A DNA stretch of 7,894 nt from an uncultured Lysobacter sp. (lineage in GTDB: Bacteria; Pseudomonadota; Gammaproteobacteria; Xanthomonadales; Xanthomonadaceae), in contig CADCUA010000333.1 in assembly GCA_902805755.1 (NCBI GenBank), forward strand, positions 1-7,894. The letters run 5' to 3'. Numbering within the stretch: position 1 is the stretch's first letter; the number at the start of each line of letters is the position of its first letter. Shown piece by piece: positions 1 through 5,545 of the stretch. A program made the translations under genes and the position numbers. The notes below the pieces were generated by a model. It saw nothing but the letters and a program-made list of their open reading frames with translations, was not told the origin of the DNA and did no database searches.

Positions 1-813
1 GAGCGCCTGGGCTTCACCGAGAACTTCCTGCCGCAGTTCCAGAAGGTGCTGGAGCAGCCGCACGGCATCCTGCTGGTGACCGGCCCGACCGGTTCGGGCA
101 AGACGACCACGCTGTACACCGCGTTGAGCAAGCTCAACACGAACGACGTCAAGATCATCACGGTGGAGGACCCGGTCGAATACCAGATCGAGGGCATCAA
201 CCAGATCCAGGCCAAGCCGCAGATCGGACTGGATTTCGCGCATGCGCTGCGCTCGATCGTGCGACAGGACCCGGACATCATCATGATCGGCGAAATGCGC
301 GATCTGGAAACCGCGCGCATCGCGATCCAGTCCGCGCTCACCGGCCACCTGGTGCTGTCGACGCTGCATACGAACAACGCCGCCGGCGGCATCACGCGCC
401 TCATGGACATGGGCGTCGAGGATTACCTGCTGACCTCCACCGTCAACGGCATCCTCGCCCAGCGCCTGGTGCGCCGGCTCGAGCCGCTGCATGCCGAGCG
501 TTATCCCGCCTCGCCCGAGGAAATCGAACGCTTCGACCTGCGCAAGTACCAGCCCGAGGGCGACATCCACCTGTACCACCCGCGTGCGTCCGCGCTCGCG
601 CCGACCGGGTATCTGGGACGCACGACGATCATGGAGTTCCTCGTCATGAACGACGAGATTCGCCGTGGCGTGATGCGGCACGCGGGCATGGGCGAGCTGG
701 AGCAACTCGCGCGCCAGGCCGGCATGCGCACGATGTACGAGGACGGCATCATCAAGGCGCTGGCCGGGATGACGACGATCGAGGAAGTGCTGCGCGTGAC
801 CGAAGACGCCTGA
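1..813 (+). CDS. gspE: Type II secretion ATPase GspE (XpsE), C-terminal part, 5' truncated
   Basis: Cytoplasmic AAA-type secretion ATPase that powers pseudopilus assembly, docking on GspL and GspF. The frame is open from base 1, so the N-terminal half is outside the window; 270 residues are visible, and full-length family members have roughly 500-570. Visible motifs, in window residue numbers, are Walker [10 protein letters not shown] (28-36), the Asp box with VEDPVEY (55-61), Walker B with [12 protein letters not shown] (90-101), and the His box [13 protein letters not shown] (115-127). The C-terminal [12 protein letters not shown] and a [12 protein letters not shown] tail are typical. The CxxC-CxxC zinc subdomain of most GspE proteins is replaced by a cysteine-free stretch (about residues 159-206); no cysteine occurs in the visible protein. 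The stop lies 4 bases before the gspF start, so the two are co-transcribed. PilB/PilT-type ATPases share these motifs, but the neighbours fix the assignment. Confidence 0.96.
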   Translation, partial: ERLGFTENFLPQFQKVLEQPHGILLVTGPTGSGKTTTLYTALSKLNTNDVKIITVEDPVEYQIEGINQIQAKPQIGLDFAHALRSIVRQDPDIIMIGEMRDLETARIAIQSALTGHLVLSTLHTNNAAGGITRLMDMGVEDYLLTSTVNGILAQRLVRRLEPLHAERYPASPEEIERFDLRKYQPEGDIHLYHPRASALAPTGYLGRTTIMEFLVMNDEIRRGVMRHAGMGELEQLARQAGMRTMYEDGIIKALAGMTTIEEVLRVTEDA

Positions 814-817
814 CGCG

Positions 818-2035
818 ATGGCTCTCTTTCACTACAAAGCGCTCAATGCACGCGGCGAATTGCTCGACGGCCAGATGGAAGCGGCGAGCAACGCCGAGGT
901 CGTGCAGCGGCTGCAGGAGCAGGGCCATCTGCCCGTGGAAGCGCGGCCCGCGAGCGAAGTGGGCGGCGCGTCGGTGTGGAAGGGGATGTTCAAGCCGCGT
1001 GCGTTTGCAGGGCCGCGGCTGGTGCAGTTCACGCAGCAGCTCGCGATCCTGCTCGGCGCCGGCCAGCCGCTCGATCGGGCGCTGACGATCCTGCTGGAGC
1101 TGCCGGAAGACGAGGCCGCCAAGCGCATCGTCACCGACGTGCGCGACGGCGTGCGCGGTGGTGCGTCGCTGTCGAGCGCGCTGGAACGCCAGCACGGCGT
1201 GTTCTCGCGGCTGTACATCAACATGGTGCGCGCGGGCGAGGCCGGCGGCAGCATGCACGAAACGCTTTCGCGCCTGGCCGATTATCTGGAACGCTCGCGC
1301 GCGCTGCAGGCTCGCGTGGTCAATGCGCTGATCTATCCCGCGATCCTGCTGGTGATGGTGGGGCTGAGCCTGCTGTTCCTGCTCGGTTACGTGGTGCCGC
1401 AGTTCGCGCAGATGTACGAAAGCCTGGACGCCGAGCTGCCGCTGTTCACGCGCATGGTGCTGGGCGTCGGGCTGTTCGTGCGCGACTGGTGGATCGTGCT
1501 GATCGCGGTGCCGGCGCTGGCGGCGTGGTGGTTCGACCGCAAGCGCCGCGACCCGGCGTTCCGCGAAGCGTTCGACGGCTGGCTGCTGAAGCAGCGCTTC
1601 GCCGGCGCACTCGTCGCGCGCGTGGAAACTGCCCGGCTCGCACGCACGCTCGGCACGCTGGTGCGCAACGGCGTGCCGCTGCTGACCGCGCTCGGCATCG
1701 CGCGAAACGTGCTCGGCAATCGCGTGCTGGCCGCGGATGTCGACGTCGCCTCGAACGAGGTCAAGAACGGCGTCGCGCTGTCGAACGCGCTGTCGCGCGG
1801 CAAGCGCTTCCCGCGCCTGGCGCTGCAGATGATCCAGGTGGGCGAGGAGTCCGGCGCGCTGGATACGATGCTGGTCAAGACCGCCGAGACGTTCGAGCAC
1901 GAAACATCGATCGCGCTCGATCGCATGCTGGCCGCGCTGGTGCCTTTGGTGACCGTGGTGCTGGCCGGCGTGGTCGGCATGGTGGTGCTCGCAGTCCTGA
2001 CCCCCCTCTACGACCTTACCAATGCGGTGGGGTAA
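818..2035 (+). CDS. gspF: Type II secretion inner-membrane platform protein GspF (XpsF)
   Basis: Polytopic inner-membrane protein of the T2SS platform. It is thought to couple GspE ATP hydrolysis to pseudopilin extraction and assembly. The 405-residue length is normal for the family. It opens with the usual MALFHYKALNARGELLDG start and has two T2SSF repeats (about residues 70-195 and 270-395). Predicted membrane helices lie at about 173-193 (after the conserved YPAILL), 221-241 (WWIVLIAVPALAAWW) and 372-394 (VTVVLAGVVGMVVLAVLTPLYDL). GEAGGSMHETL in the first repeat and GEESGALDTML in the second are the paired family signatures. The ATG at 818 fits the family N-terminus and lies 4 bases after the gspE stop; no strong Shine-Dalgarno is seen, so translational coupling is likely. 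A stem-loop array starts immediately after the TAA. Confidence 0.97.
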   Translation: MALFHYKALNARGELLDGQMEAASNAEVVQRLQEQGHLPVEARPASEVGGASVWKGMFKPRAFAGPRLVQFTQQLAILLGAGQPLDRALTILLELPEDEAAKRIVTDVRDGVRGGASLSSALERQHGVFSRLYINMVRAGEAGGSMHETLSRLADYLERSRALQARVVNALIYPAILLVMVGLSLLFLLGYVVPQFAQMYESLDAELPLFTRMVLGVGLFVRDWWIVLIAVPALAAWWFDRKRRDPAFREAFDGWLLKQRFAGALVARVETARLARTLGTLVRNGVPLLTALGIARNVLGNRVLAADVDVASNEVKNGVALSNALSRGKRFPRLALQMIQVGEESGALDTMLVKTAETFEHETSIALDRMLAALVPLVTVVLAGVVGMVVLAVLTPLYDLTNAVG

Positions 2036-2072
2036 GGCAGGCCGCTTGCGCGGCACTGCCGCGCGGCCTGCC
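2036..2072. repeat. Stem-loop element A1
   Basis: Two-tier hairpin starting directly after the gspF stop codon. The outer stem pairs 2036-2043 (GGCAGGCC) with 2065-2072 (GGCCTGCC). A one-sided GCTT bulge (2044-2047) follows, then the inner 7-bp stem GCGCGGC/GCCGCGC with an ACT loop (2048-2064). There is no following T-run, so it does not look like a classical intrinsic terminator. Confidence 0.8.
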
Positions 2073-2076
2073 GCAC

Positions 2077-2099
2077 GCCGTCGGGCGATGCCCGGCGGC
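2077..2099. repeat. Stem-loop element B1
   Basis: GCCGTCGGGC (2077-2086) pairs with GCCCGGCGGC (2090-2099) around a GAT loop. The 10-bp stem contains a single G-U-type position. It sits within the exact 44-base repeat 2061-2104. Confidence 0.75.
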
Positions 2100-2107
2100 C
2101 GGGGCAA

Positions 2108-2144
2108 GCCGATGCGCTTGCGCGGCACTGCCGCGCGCATCGGC
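2108..2144. repeat. Stem-loop element A2
   Basis: It has the same architecture as A1 with different outer arms. GCCGATGC (2108-2115) pairs perfectly with GCATCGGC (2137-2144), enclosing the same GCTT bulge (2116-2119) and the same inner GCGCGGC-ACT-GCCGCGC hairpin (2120-2136). GCAAGC at 2104-2109 could instead pair with GCTTGC at 2116-2121, giving a mutually exclusive fold. Confidence 0.8.
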
Positions 2145-2148
2145 GAAC

Positions 2149-2171
2149 GCCGGTGTGCCGGGCACACCGGC
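2149..2171. repeat. Perfect inverted repeat, element C
   Basis: GCCGGTGTGC (2149-2158) and GCACACCGGC (2162-2171) form a perfect 10-bp stem with a CGG loop. It occurs once and separates the two B+A units. It is unrelated in sequence to the A core and has no T-tract after it. Confidence 0.75.
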
Positions 2172-2191
2172 CGGGGCGCGGCCTGCCGCAC

Positions 2192-2214
2192 GCCGTCGGG
2201 CGATGCCCGGCGGC
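2192..2214. repeat. Stem-loop element B2
   Basis: This is an identical copy of the B1 hairpin, 115 bases downstream, inside the second copy of the 44-base direct repeat (2176-2219). Confidence 0.75.
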
Positions 2215-2220
2215 CGGGGA

Positions 2221-2255
2221 GGGCGATGCGCTTGCGCGGCACTGCCGCGCGGCCC
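2221..2255. repeat. Stem-loop element A3, outer stem mostly lost
   Basis: The GCTT plus inner-hairpin core (2230-2250) is identical to A1 and A2, and 28 bases (2224-2251) match A2 exactly. The left flank is A2-like (CGATGC) while the right flank is A1-like (GGCC), so the long outer stem cannot form; only GGGC (2221-2224) with GCCC (2252-2255) remains. It looks like a chimeric or decayed copy. Confidence 0.65.
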
Positions 2256-2390
2256 ACACACCGTCGAGCGCAGGCTTCCAACCGCAGACCACAAACGCCA
2301 CAAGTCCGGAACCCTTGCCGCGACACGTGATCGAACACGATGTAGACCCGACCGTCGGCGCGCCGATGGCCGGCCGCCACCCCACTACGG
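2256..2390. other. Non-coding remainder of the gspF-gspG gap; likely gspG leader
   Basis: No credible gene is seen on either strand. Composition is less GC-extreme than the array before it (for example the stretch around 2277-2313). It contains an imperfect palindrome at 2352-2369 (CCGTCGGCG followed by CGCCGATGG). A possible but weak promoter-like pair is TTGCCG (2315-2320) with GATGTA (2339-2344), which I do not accept as a promoter. The stretch probably forms the untranslated leader of gspG or the remains of a dispersed repeat. Confidence 0.45.
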
Positions 2391-2834
2391 ATGACCGCAA
2401 TGCGAAACCGCTCACTGACCCGTTCCCCGTCGCCTGTTGCCCAGGGCGGCATGAGCCTGATCGAAATCATCATCGTCATCGTGCTGATCGGCGCGGTGCT
2501 GACGTTTGTCGGCAGCCGCGTGCTCGGCGGCGGTGACCGTGCTAAGGCGAATCTGGCGAAGGGCCAGGTGCAGACGATCGCCGGCAAGGTCGAGTCCTAC
2601 CAGATGGACACCGGGCGCCTGCCGACCTCGCTGGAAGAGCTCATCACCCAGCCCGGCGACGCCAGCGGCTGGCTCGGCCCGTATGCAAAGCCGGCCGAAC
2701 TGAAGGATCCGTGGGGCAACGAGGTTCTTTACACCGCGCCGGGTGAGGACGGCCGTGCGTTCGATCTGGTCAGCCTGGGTCGCGACGGCAAGGCCGGCGG
2801 CACCAGCGTCGACGCCGACGTCCGTTACGAATAA
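2391..2834 (+). CDS. gspG: Major pseudopilin GspG (XpsG)
   Basis: Main subunit of the periplasmic pseudopilus. It is made as a prepilin, then cleaved and N-methylated by the prepilin peptidase. The 147-residue precursor has a basic leader ending in AQGG (residues 17-20). The cleavage site G/MSLIE puts Glu at mature position +5, followed by the hydrophobic helix IIIVIVLIGAVLTFVGSRVLGG. Mature +1 is Met instead of the usual Phe. The C-terminal part shows the GspG calcium-loop signature, DPWGN (106-110), VSLGRDGKAGG and a DAD motif. The ATG at 2391 is used; the ATG at 2400 is an equally good alternative (17-residue leader), and neither has a clear Shine-Dalgarno. It is separated from gspF by the stem-loop array, so its expression may differ from that of gspE and gspF. 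Confidence in identity is high; the start is uncertain by three codons. Confidence 0.96.
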   Translation: MTAMRNRSLTRSPSPVAQGGMSLIEIIIVIVLIGAVLTFVGSRVLGGGDRAKANLAKGQVQTIAGKVESYQMDTGRLPTSLEELITQPGDASGWLGPYAKPAELKDPWGNEVLYTAPGEDGRAFDLVSLGRDGKAGGTSVDADVRYE

Positions 2835-3025
2835 CCACCTGCATGACCGCACCCGGCGCGACCGCCGAGCAGGGCAGCACGGTGCCGGGGTCCGGCGCCC
2901 GCGGCCTGCTGCAGCCGCCGTGCGCGCCGGGCGGTTGCGCCGGACCACTTGATGTTGCGCGACTCGCATCTACCGGGTCGCGACGGGACATCCGCCGCAC
3001 GTCGCTGCGGGTCAGCCGTGCGCGG
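2835..3025. other. Spacer between gspG and gspH of doubtful coding status
   Basis: The gspH frame is open through this stretch from an ATG at 2843, only 8 bases after the gspG stop. The peptide it would add (about 60 residues, rich in Gly, Ala, Pro, Arg, with two Cys) has no resemblance to a prepilin leader and no Shine-Dalgarno precedes the ATG. The third-position G/C bias weakens around 2935-2970. A weak hairpin is possible: CGCGAC (2957-2962 region) with GTCGCG about 13 bases later. I favour untranslated spacer or remnant sequence, but an extended GspH leader cannot be excluded. Confidence 0.45.
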
Positions 3026-3475
3026 GTGCGCATGCGCGGGACGTCCCTGCTTGAAATGCTGCTGGTCGTGGCCTTGATCGCCGCAGCCGGCGTGCTCGCC
3101 GCCGCCGCGATGGGCGGCGGCATGAAGGGCATGCAGCTGCGTTCGAGTGCGAAGGAGATCAGCGCGCAGCTGCGGTTCACCCGCACGCACGCGATCGCGA
3201 CCGGCGAGCCGCAGCGTTTCGTCATCGATCCGGCCGCGCACACCTGGCAGGCGCCGAACGGCCGGGCCGGCGATGTGCCCGAGGCGCTCGGCATCCGTTT
3301 CTACGGCGCGCGCCAGGTGCAGCCGTCGCGCGGCGAAGGCGCGATCGTGTTCTTCCCGGATGGAGCCTCCACCGGCGGACGCATCCAGCTCAGCCGTGAG
3401 CGCGCGGGTTGGAATGTTGACGTGGCCTGGATGACCGGGCAGGTGAAGCTGCGCCGGGCGGAGGTGCAGCCGTGA
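3026..3475 (+). CDS. gspH: Minor pseudopilin GspH (XpsH)
   Basis: Tip or minor pseudopilin of the T2SS pseudopilus in the periplasm, processed by prepilin peptidase. The cleavage site is MRG/TSLLEMLLVVALIAAAGVLAA, with Glu at mature +5 and Thr rather than Phe at +1. The C-terminal FimT/GspH-type domain shows LRFTRTHAIATGE and FFPDGASTGGRI, both typical. The start is uncertain. A GTG at 3026 gives a 5-residue leader MRMRG like that of GspK, and 149 residues in total; an ATG at 3032 gives only MRG. The ATG at 2843 gives a 65-residue leader, which would be abnormal though its spacing after gspG is operon-like. No start has a good Shine-Dalgarno. The stop is TGA 3473-3475. Identity is firm; the 5' boundary is not. 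Confidence 0.85.
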   Translation: MRMRGTSLLEMLLVVALIAAAGVLAAAAMGGGMKGMQLRSSAKEISAQLRFTRTHAIATGEPQRFVIDPAAHTWQAPNGRAGDVPEALGIRFYGARQVQPSRGEGAIVFFPDGASTGGRIQLSRERAGWNVDVAWMTGQVKLRRAEVQP

Positions 3476-3570
3476 CGTCGGCTCTGGCCACAGGTCGCCT
3501 TCGACCAATAGGTGCGTCACGGTCGCCCTCATGTCGCCTACAAGGCGCCGGAGCCCACTGCGTTGCCCCG
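3476..3570. other. gspH-gspI spacer with two short hairpins
   Basis: This 95-base gap contains GGTCG-CCTT-CGACC (3493-3506) and CGCCT-ACA-AGGCG (3535-3547), and three copies of GTCGCC (3494, 3522 and 3533). The gspI frame is open through it from a GTG at 3472 that overlaps the gspH stop, which would give a 40-residue leader. The upstream peptide is not leader-like, so I treat it as untranslated. Confidence 0.5.
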
Positions 3571-3993
3571 ATGCATTCGCGTCAGCGCGGATACACGCTG
3601 ATCGAGGTCATCGTCGCGTTCGCATTGCTGGCGCTCGCACTCACGCTGCTGCTCGGCACGCTTTCGGGCGCGGTGCGCCAGGTGCGTTGGTCCACCGACG
3701 CCGGCCGCGCTGCGCTGCACGCGCAGTCGCTGCTCGACCAGGCCGGGCTCGGCGAGCCGCTGCGTGCCGGCACGCGCGAAGGCGAGTTCGAGGACGGGCG
3801 TTATCGCTGGTCGCTCGAGGTCGAACCGTGGACGGACCCGGCCCTGCCGCCGCCCGATGCCACGGCGCCGGCCGCCGCGCGCCTGTTCGAATTGCGGCTT
3901 GCCGTGCGCTGGAACGAAGGCGGCCCGCGCGAGCGCCTGCAGCTGCGCACGCTCCGGCTGGTCCCGTCGGGCACCGAGGCGGCGCTGCCGTGA
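3571..3993 (+). CDS. gspI: Minor pseudopilin GspI (XpsI)
   Basis: Minor pseudopilin that nucleates the tip complex with GspJ and GspK at the periplasmic face of the inner membrane. From the ATG at 3571 the precursor is 140 residues with a textbook 7-residue leader MHSRQRG. The cleavage site is G/YTLIEV (Glu at +5, Tyr at +1), followed by the helix IVAFALLALALTLLLGTL. The soluble part begins with RAALHAQSLLDQAG, a pattern typical of GspI, and ends LRTLRLVPSG. The alternative GTG at 3472 overlaps the gspH stop (GTGA) and would favour translational coupling, but it gives a 40-residue leader; the short leader is preferred. No convincing Shine-Dalgarno precedes 3571; GGAG at 3550-3553 is too far away. 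The gspJ start overlaps its stop codon. Confidence 0.92.
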   Translation: MHSRQRGYTLIEVIVAFALLALALTLLLGTLSGAVRQVRWSTDAGRAALHAQSLLDQAGLGEPLRAGTREGEFEDGRYRWSLEVEPWTDPALPPPDATAPAAARLFELRLAVRWNEGGPRERLQLRTLRLVPSGTEAALP

Positions 3994-4658
3994 CGCGGGT
4001 GCGCGCACTCCATTACGGCCGGACGCGTCAGGCGCGCGGTTTCACGCTGATCGAGGTGCTGCTGGCCACCGTGTTGCTCGCGGCCGGCCTTGCACTTGCG
4101 TTCGCAACGCTGACCGCGGCGATGCGCACCACCACGCGTGGCGAGGCAATCGCCGAGCACAGCGAGCGGATGCGGGCCGTGGAAGGCTTCCTGCGCCGGC
4201 GGCTGACGGGCGCGCGGCCGGTGGCGTTCGGCTTCGACCAGGCGACTGCACTGCCGCAGCGCTTCGTCGGCGAGCCTGACCGCATGCGCTTCGTTGCGGA
4301 CCTGCCCGATTACCTCGGTCGAGGCGGTCCCTACCTGCACGATTTCGCGATTGATGAAGCCGAGGGCGGCATGCGCATGACCCTGGCGCTGAGCATGGTG
4401 CAGGCCGGCGCGGTGATCGAAGAGGAGCCGCGGCCGCCCGAGGTCCTGGTTGAAGGCCTGCAGGGCGCCCGGTTCCGGTATCGCGCGCTTGACAATGAAG
4501 GCCGTCTGGGCGAATGGCTCGAGCGCTGGGAGGCGCTGGAGCAACTGCCGATGCTGGTCGAGGTCACGCTGCGCGATGCCGACGGCCGTGCGTGGCCGCC
4601 GCTGGTGGTGCGCCTCCCGCTGGCCGGTGGCGGCACCGGCAGCGAGATCACGCCATGA
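3990..4658 (+). CDS. gspJ: Minor pseudopilin GspJ (XpsJ)
   Basis: Minor pseudopilin of the T2SS tip, forming a complex with GspI and GspK. The 222-residue precursor starts at GTG 3990, overlapping the gspI stop as GTGA. An alternative GTG at 3999 shortens the leader by three residues. The leader is basic and ends QARG (residue 17); cleavage is at G/FTLIEVLL, with Phe at +1 and Glu at +5, followed by ATVLLAAGLALAFATLTAAM. The region after the helix, GEAIAEHSERMRAVEGFLRRRL, matches the helix that precedes the GspJ beta domain, and the C-terminal half has FRYRALDNEGRLGEWLERWEALEQLPMLVEVTL, typical of the family. The stop overlaps the gspK ATG. Identification by order and motifs is firm; the soluble domain is only moderately conserved. 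Confidence 0.94.
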   Translation: MTRVRALHYGRTRQARGFTLIEVLLATVLLAAGLALAFATLTAAMRTTTRGEAIAEHSERMRAVEGFLRRRLTGARPVAFGFDQATALPQRFVGEPDRMRFVADLPDYLGRGGPYLHDFAIDEAEGGMRMTLALSMVQAGAVIEEEPRPPEVLVEGLQGARFRYRALDNEGRLGEWLERWEALEQLPMLVEVTLRDADGRAWPPLVVRLPLAGGGTGSEITP

Positions 4659-5542
4659 AGTCGCGTGGCGCCGCCCTGTTGCTGGTGCTGTGGCTGATCG
4701 CGCTGCTGACGGGGCTGATCAGCGGCTTCGCGCTGGTGGCACGCGTGGAGAACCTGCAGGGCCGGGTGCTCGTGCGCGGCCTCGTGGCCGAAAGCGCCGC
4801 GCGCGCGGGCATCGAATATGCGCTCACGCGCCTGACCCAGGCCGATGTGCGCCGGCAGTGGCGACCGGACGGGCGCCCCTATGAATGGCAGTACGGCGAC
4901 GCGCAGGTCGAGGTCAAGGTGATCGACGAGAACGGGAAGGTCGACCTCAACCAAAGCGAGGTCGCCCTGTTGACCGCGCTGCTGCGGGCGGTGGAGGTGG
5001 AGCAGGGGGATGCCGGGCGCATCGCCGCGGCGATCATCGACTGGCGCGACACCGACCTGCTCACGCAGCCCTCCGGCGCCGAGGATGCCGACTACGACGG
5101 CGCCGGTTTGCCCTACGGCTCCAAGGACGCCGAGTTCGAAAGCATCGCCGAACTCGAACAGGTACTGGGGATGACGCCTGCGATCTATGCCCGCCTTGCG
5201 CCGCACGTTACCGTGCACAGCCGCCGCGGCCAGCCCGAGCCGGCGTTCGCGTCCGCGGAGGTGCTGACCGCGCTCGGCATGGAAGGCGCGACGCTGGTCG
5301 AGCAGCGTCGTCGCTGGGACCCTGCCAGCGGCCAGCCGCCGGTTGGCTTGCCACCGGAACTCGCCGTGAACGGAAGCGCAAGCGGAACGTATAGTATCGA
5401 CAGTCGCGCGCGCCTCCCCGACGGCCGCGTCGCGCAATTGAGCGCCGTCGTGCGTGCCGGCAGCGGCGCGACGCCCGGCATGGTCTACACCCCGCTGCGT
5501 TGGGAAGAAGGCGGCTCCAGGATGACGGGCACAGGACGATGA
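4655..5542 (+). CDS. gspK: Minor pseudopilin GspK (XpsK)
   Basis: Large minor pseudopilin that caps the pseudopilus tip and binds calcium in characterised homologues. The ATG at 4655 overlaps the gspJ stop (ATGA) and gives 295 residues, slightly short for the family (often about 300-330). The leader is MKSRG and the mature protein starts AALLLVLWLIALLTGLISGFAL; the Glu at +5 is absent, as is normal for GspK. The core signature is present: VDLNQSEVALLTALL, DWRDTD (129-134), GAED (141-144), a PYGSKDAEFESIAELEQVLGM segment, then LAPHVTVHS. The acidic residues in the DWRDTD-GAED region are candidate calcium ligands by family analogy. The stop at 5540-5542 lies 3 bases before the gspL start. Confidence 0.95.
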   Translation: MKSRGAALLLVLWLIALLTGLISGFALVARVENLQGRVLVRGLVAESAARAGIEYALTRLTQADVRRQWRPDGRPYEWQYGDAQVEVKVIDENGKVDLNQSEVALLTALLRAVEVEQGDAGRIAAAIIDWRDTDLLTQPSGAEDADYDGAGLPYGSKDAEFESIAELEQVLGMTPAIYARLAPHVTVHSRRGQPEPAFASAEVLTALGMEGATLVEQRRRWDPASGQPPVGLPPELAVNGSASGTYSIDSRARLPDGRVAQLSAVVRAGSGATPGMVYTPLRWEEGGSRMTGTGR

Positions 5543-5545
5543 CGC

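Larger units (their letters stand above)
2036..2255. repeat. Composite array of GC-rich stem-loop repeats (order A1-B1-A2-C-B2-A3)
   Basis: This fills the first 220 bases of the gspF-gspG gap. Element A occurs three times with an identical 23-base core (2043-2065, 2115-2137, 2229-2251) containing the hairpin GCGCGGC-ACT-GCCGCGC. Element B is an exact 44-base direct repeat (2061-2104 and 2176-2219) carrying a 10-bp hairpin. Element C is a separate perfect 10-bp hairpin. Spacings of 115 (B1 to B2) and 114 (A2 to A3) show that a B+A unit of about 77 bases was duplicated. B2 begins with the A1 right arm but lacks a left arm, so the copied piece was cut from an existing A-B junction. This resembles REP/BIME palindromic repeats that lie between operon genes and can stabilise upstream mRNA. 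Family membership cannot be assigned from one locus. Minus-strand reading frames across it are repeat shadows. Confidence 0.88.

Noticed and set aside
46..813. Complete short ATPase starting at GTG 46
   Set aside because: The frame is open upstream to base 1 with conserved GspE sequence ([19 protein letters not shown]), so this is only the 3' part of a longer gspE.
2036..2072. Rho-independent terminator after gspF
   Set aside because: The stem is strong but no T-run follows, and the operon clearly continues with gspG.
2036..2255. CRISPR array
   Set aside because: The repeated units are palindromic and partly contiguous, there are no regular spacers of uniform length, and no cas genes are present.
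2315..2344. Sigma-70 promoter (TTGCCG, 18-base spacer, GATGTA) upstream of gspG
   Set aside because: The -10 candidate matches the TATAAT consensus at only two positions; not better than chance, although a gspG promoter here remains possible.
752..2587. 611-residue minus-strand open frame across gspE, gspF and the repeat array
   Set aside because: It is antisense to well-conserved gspF, is dominated by Arg/His/Gln/Ala as expected for a shadow in GC-rich DNA, and its repeated AAVPRKR segments are just the stem-loop array translated.
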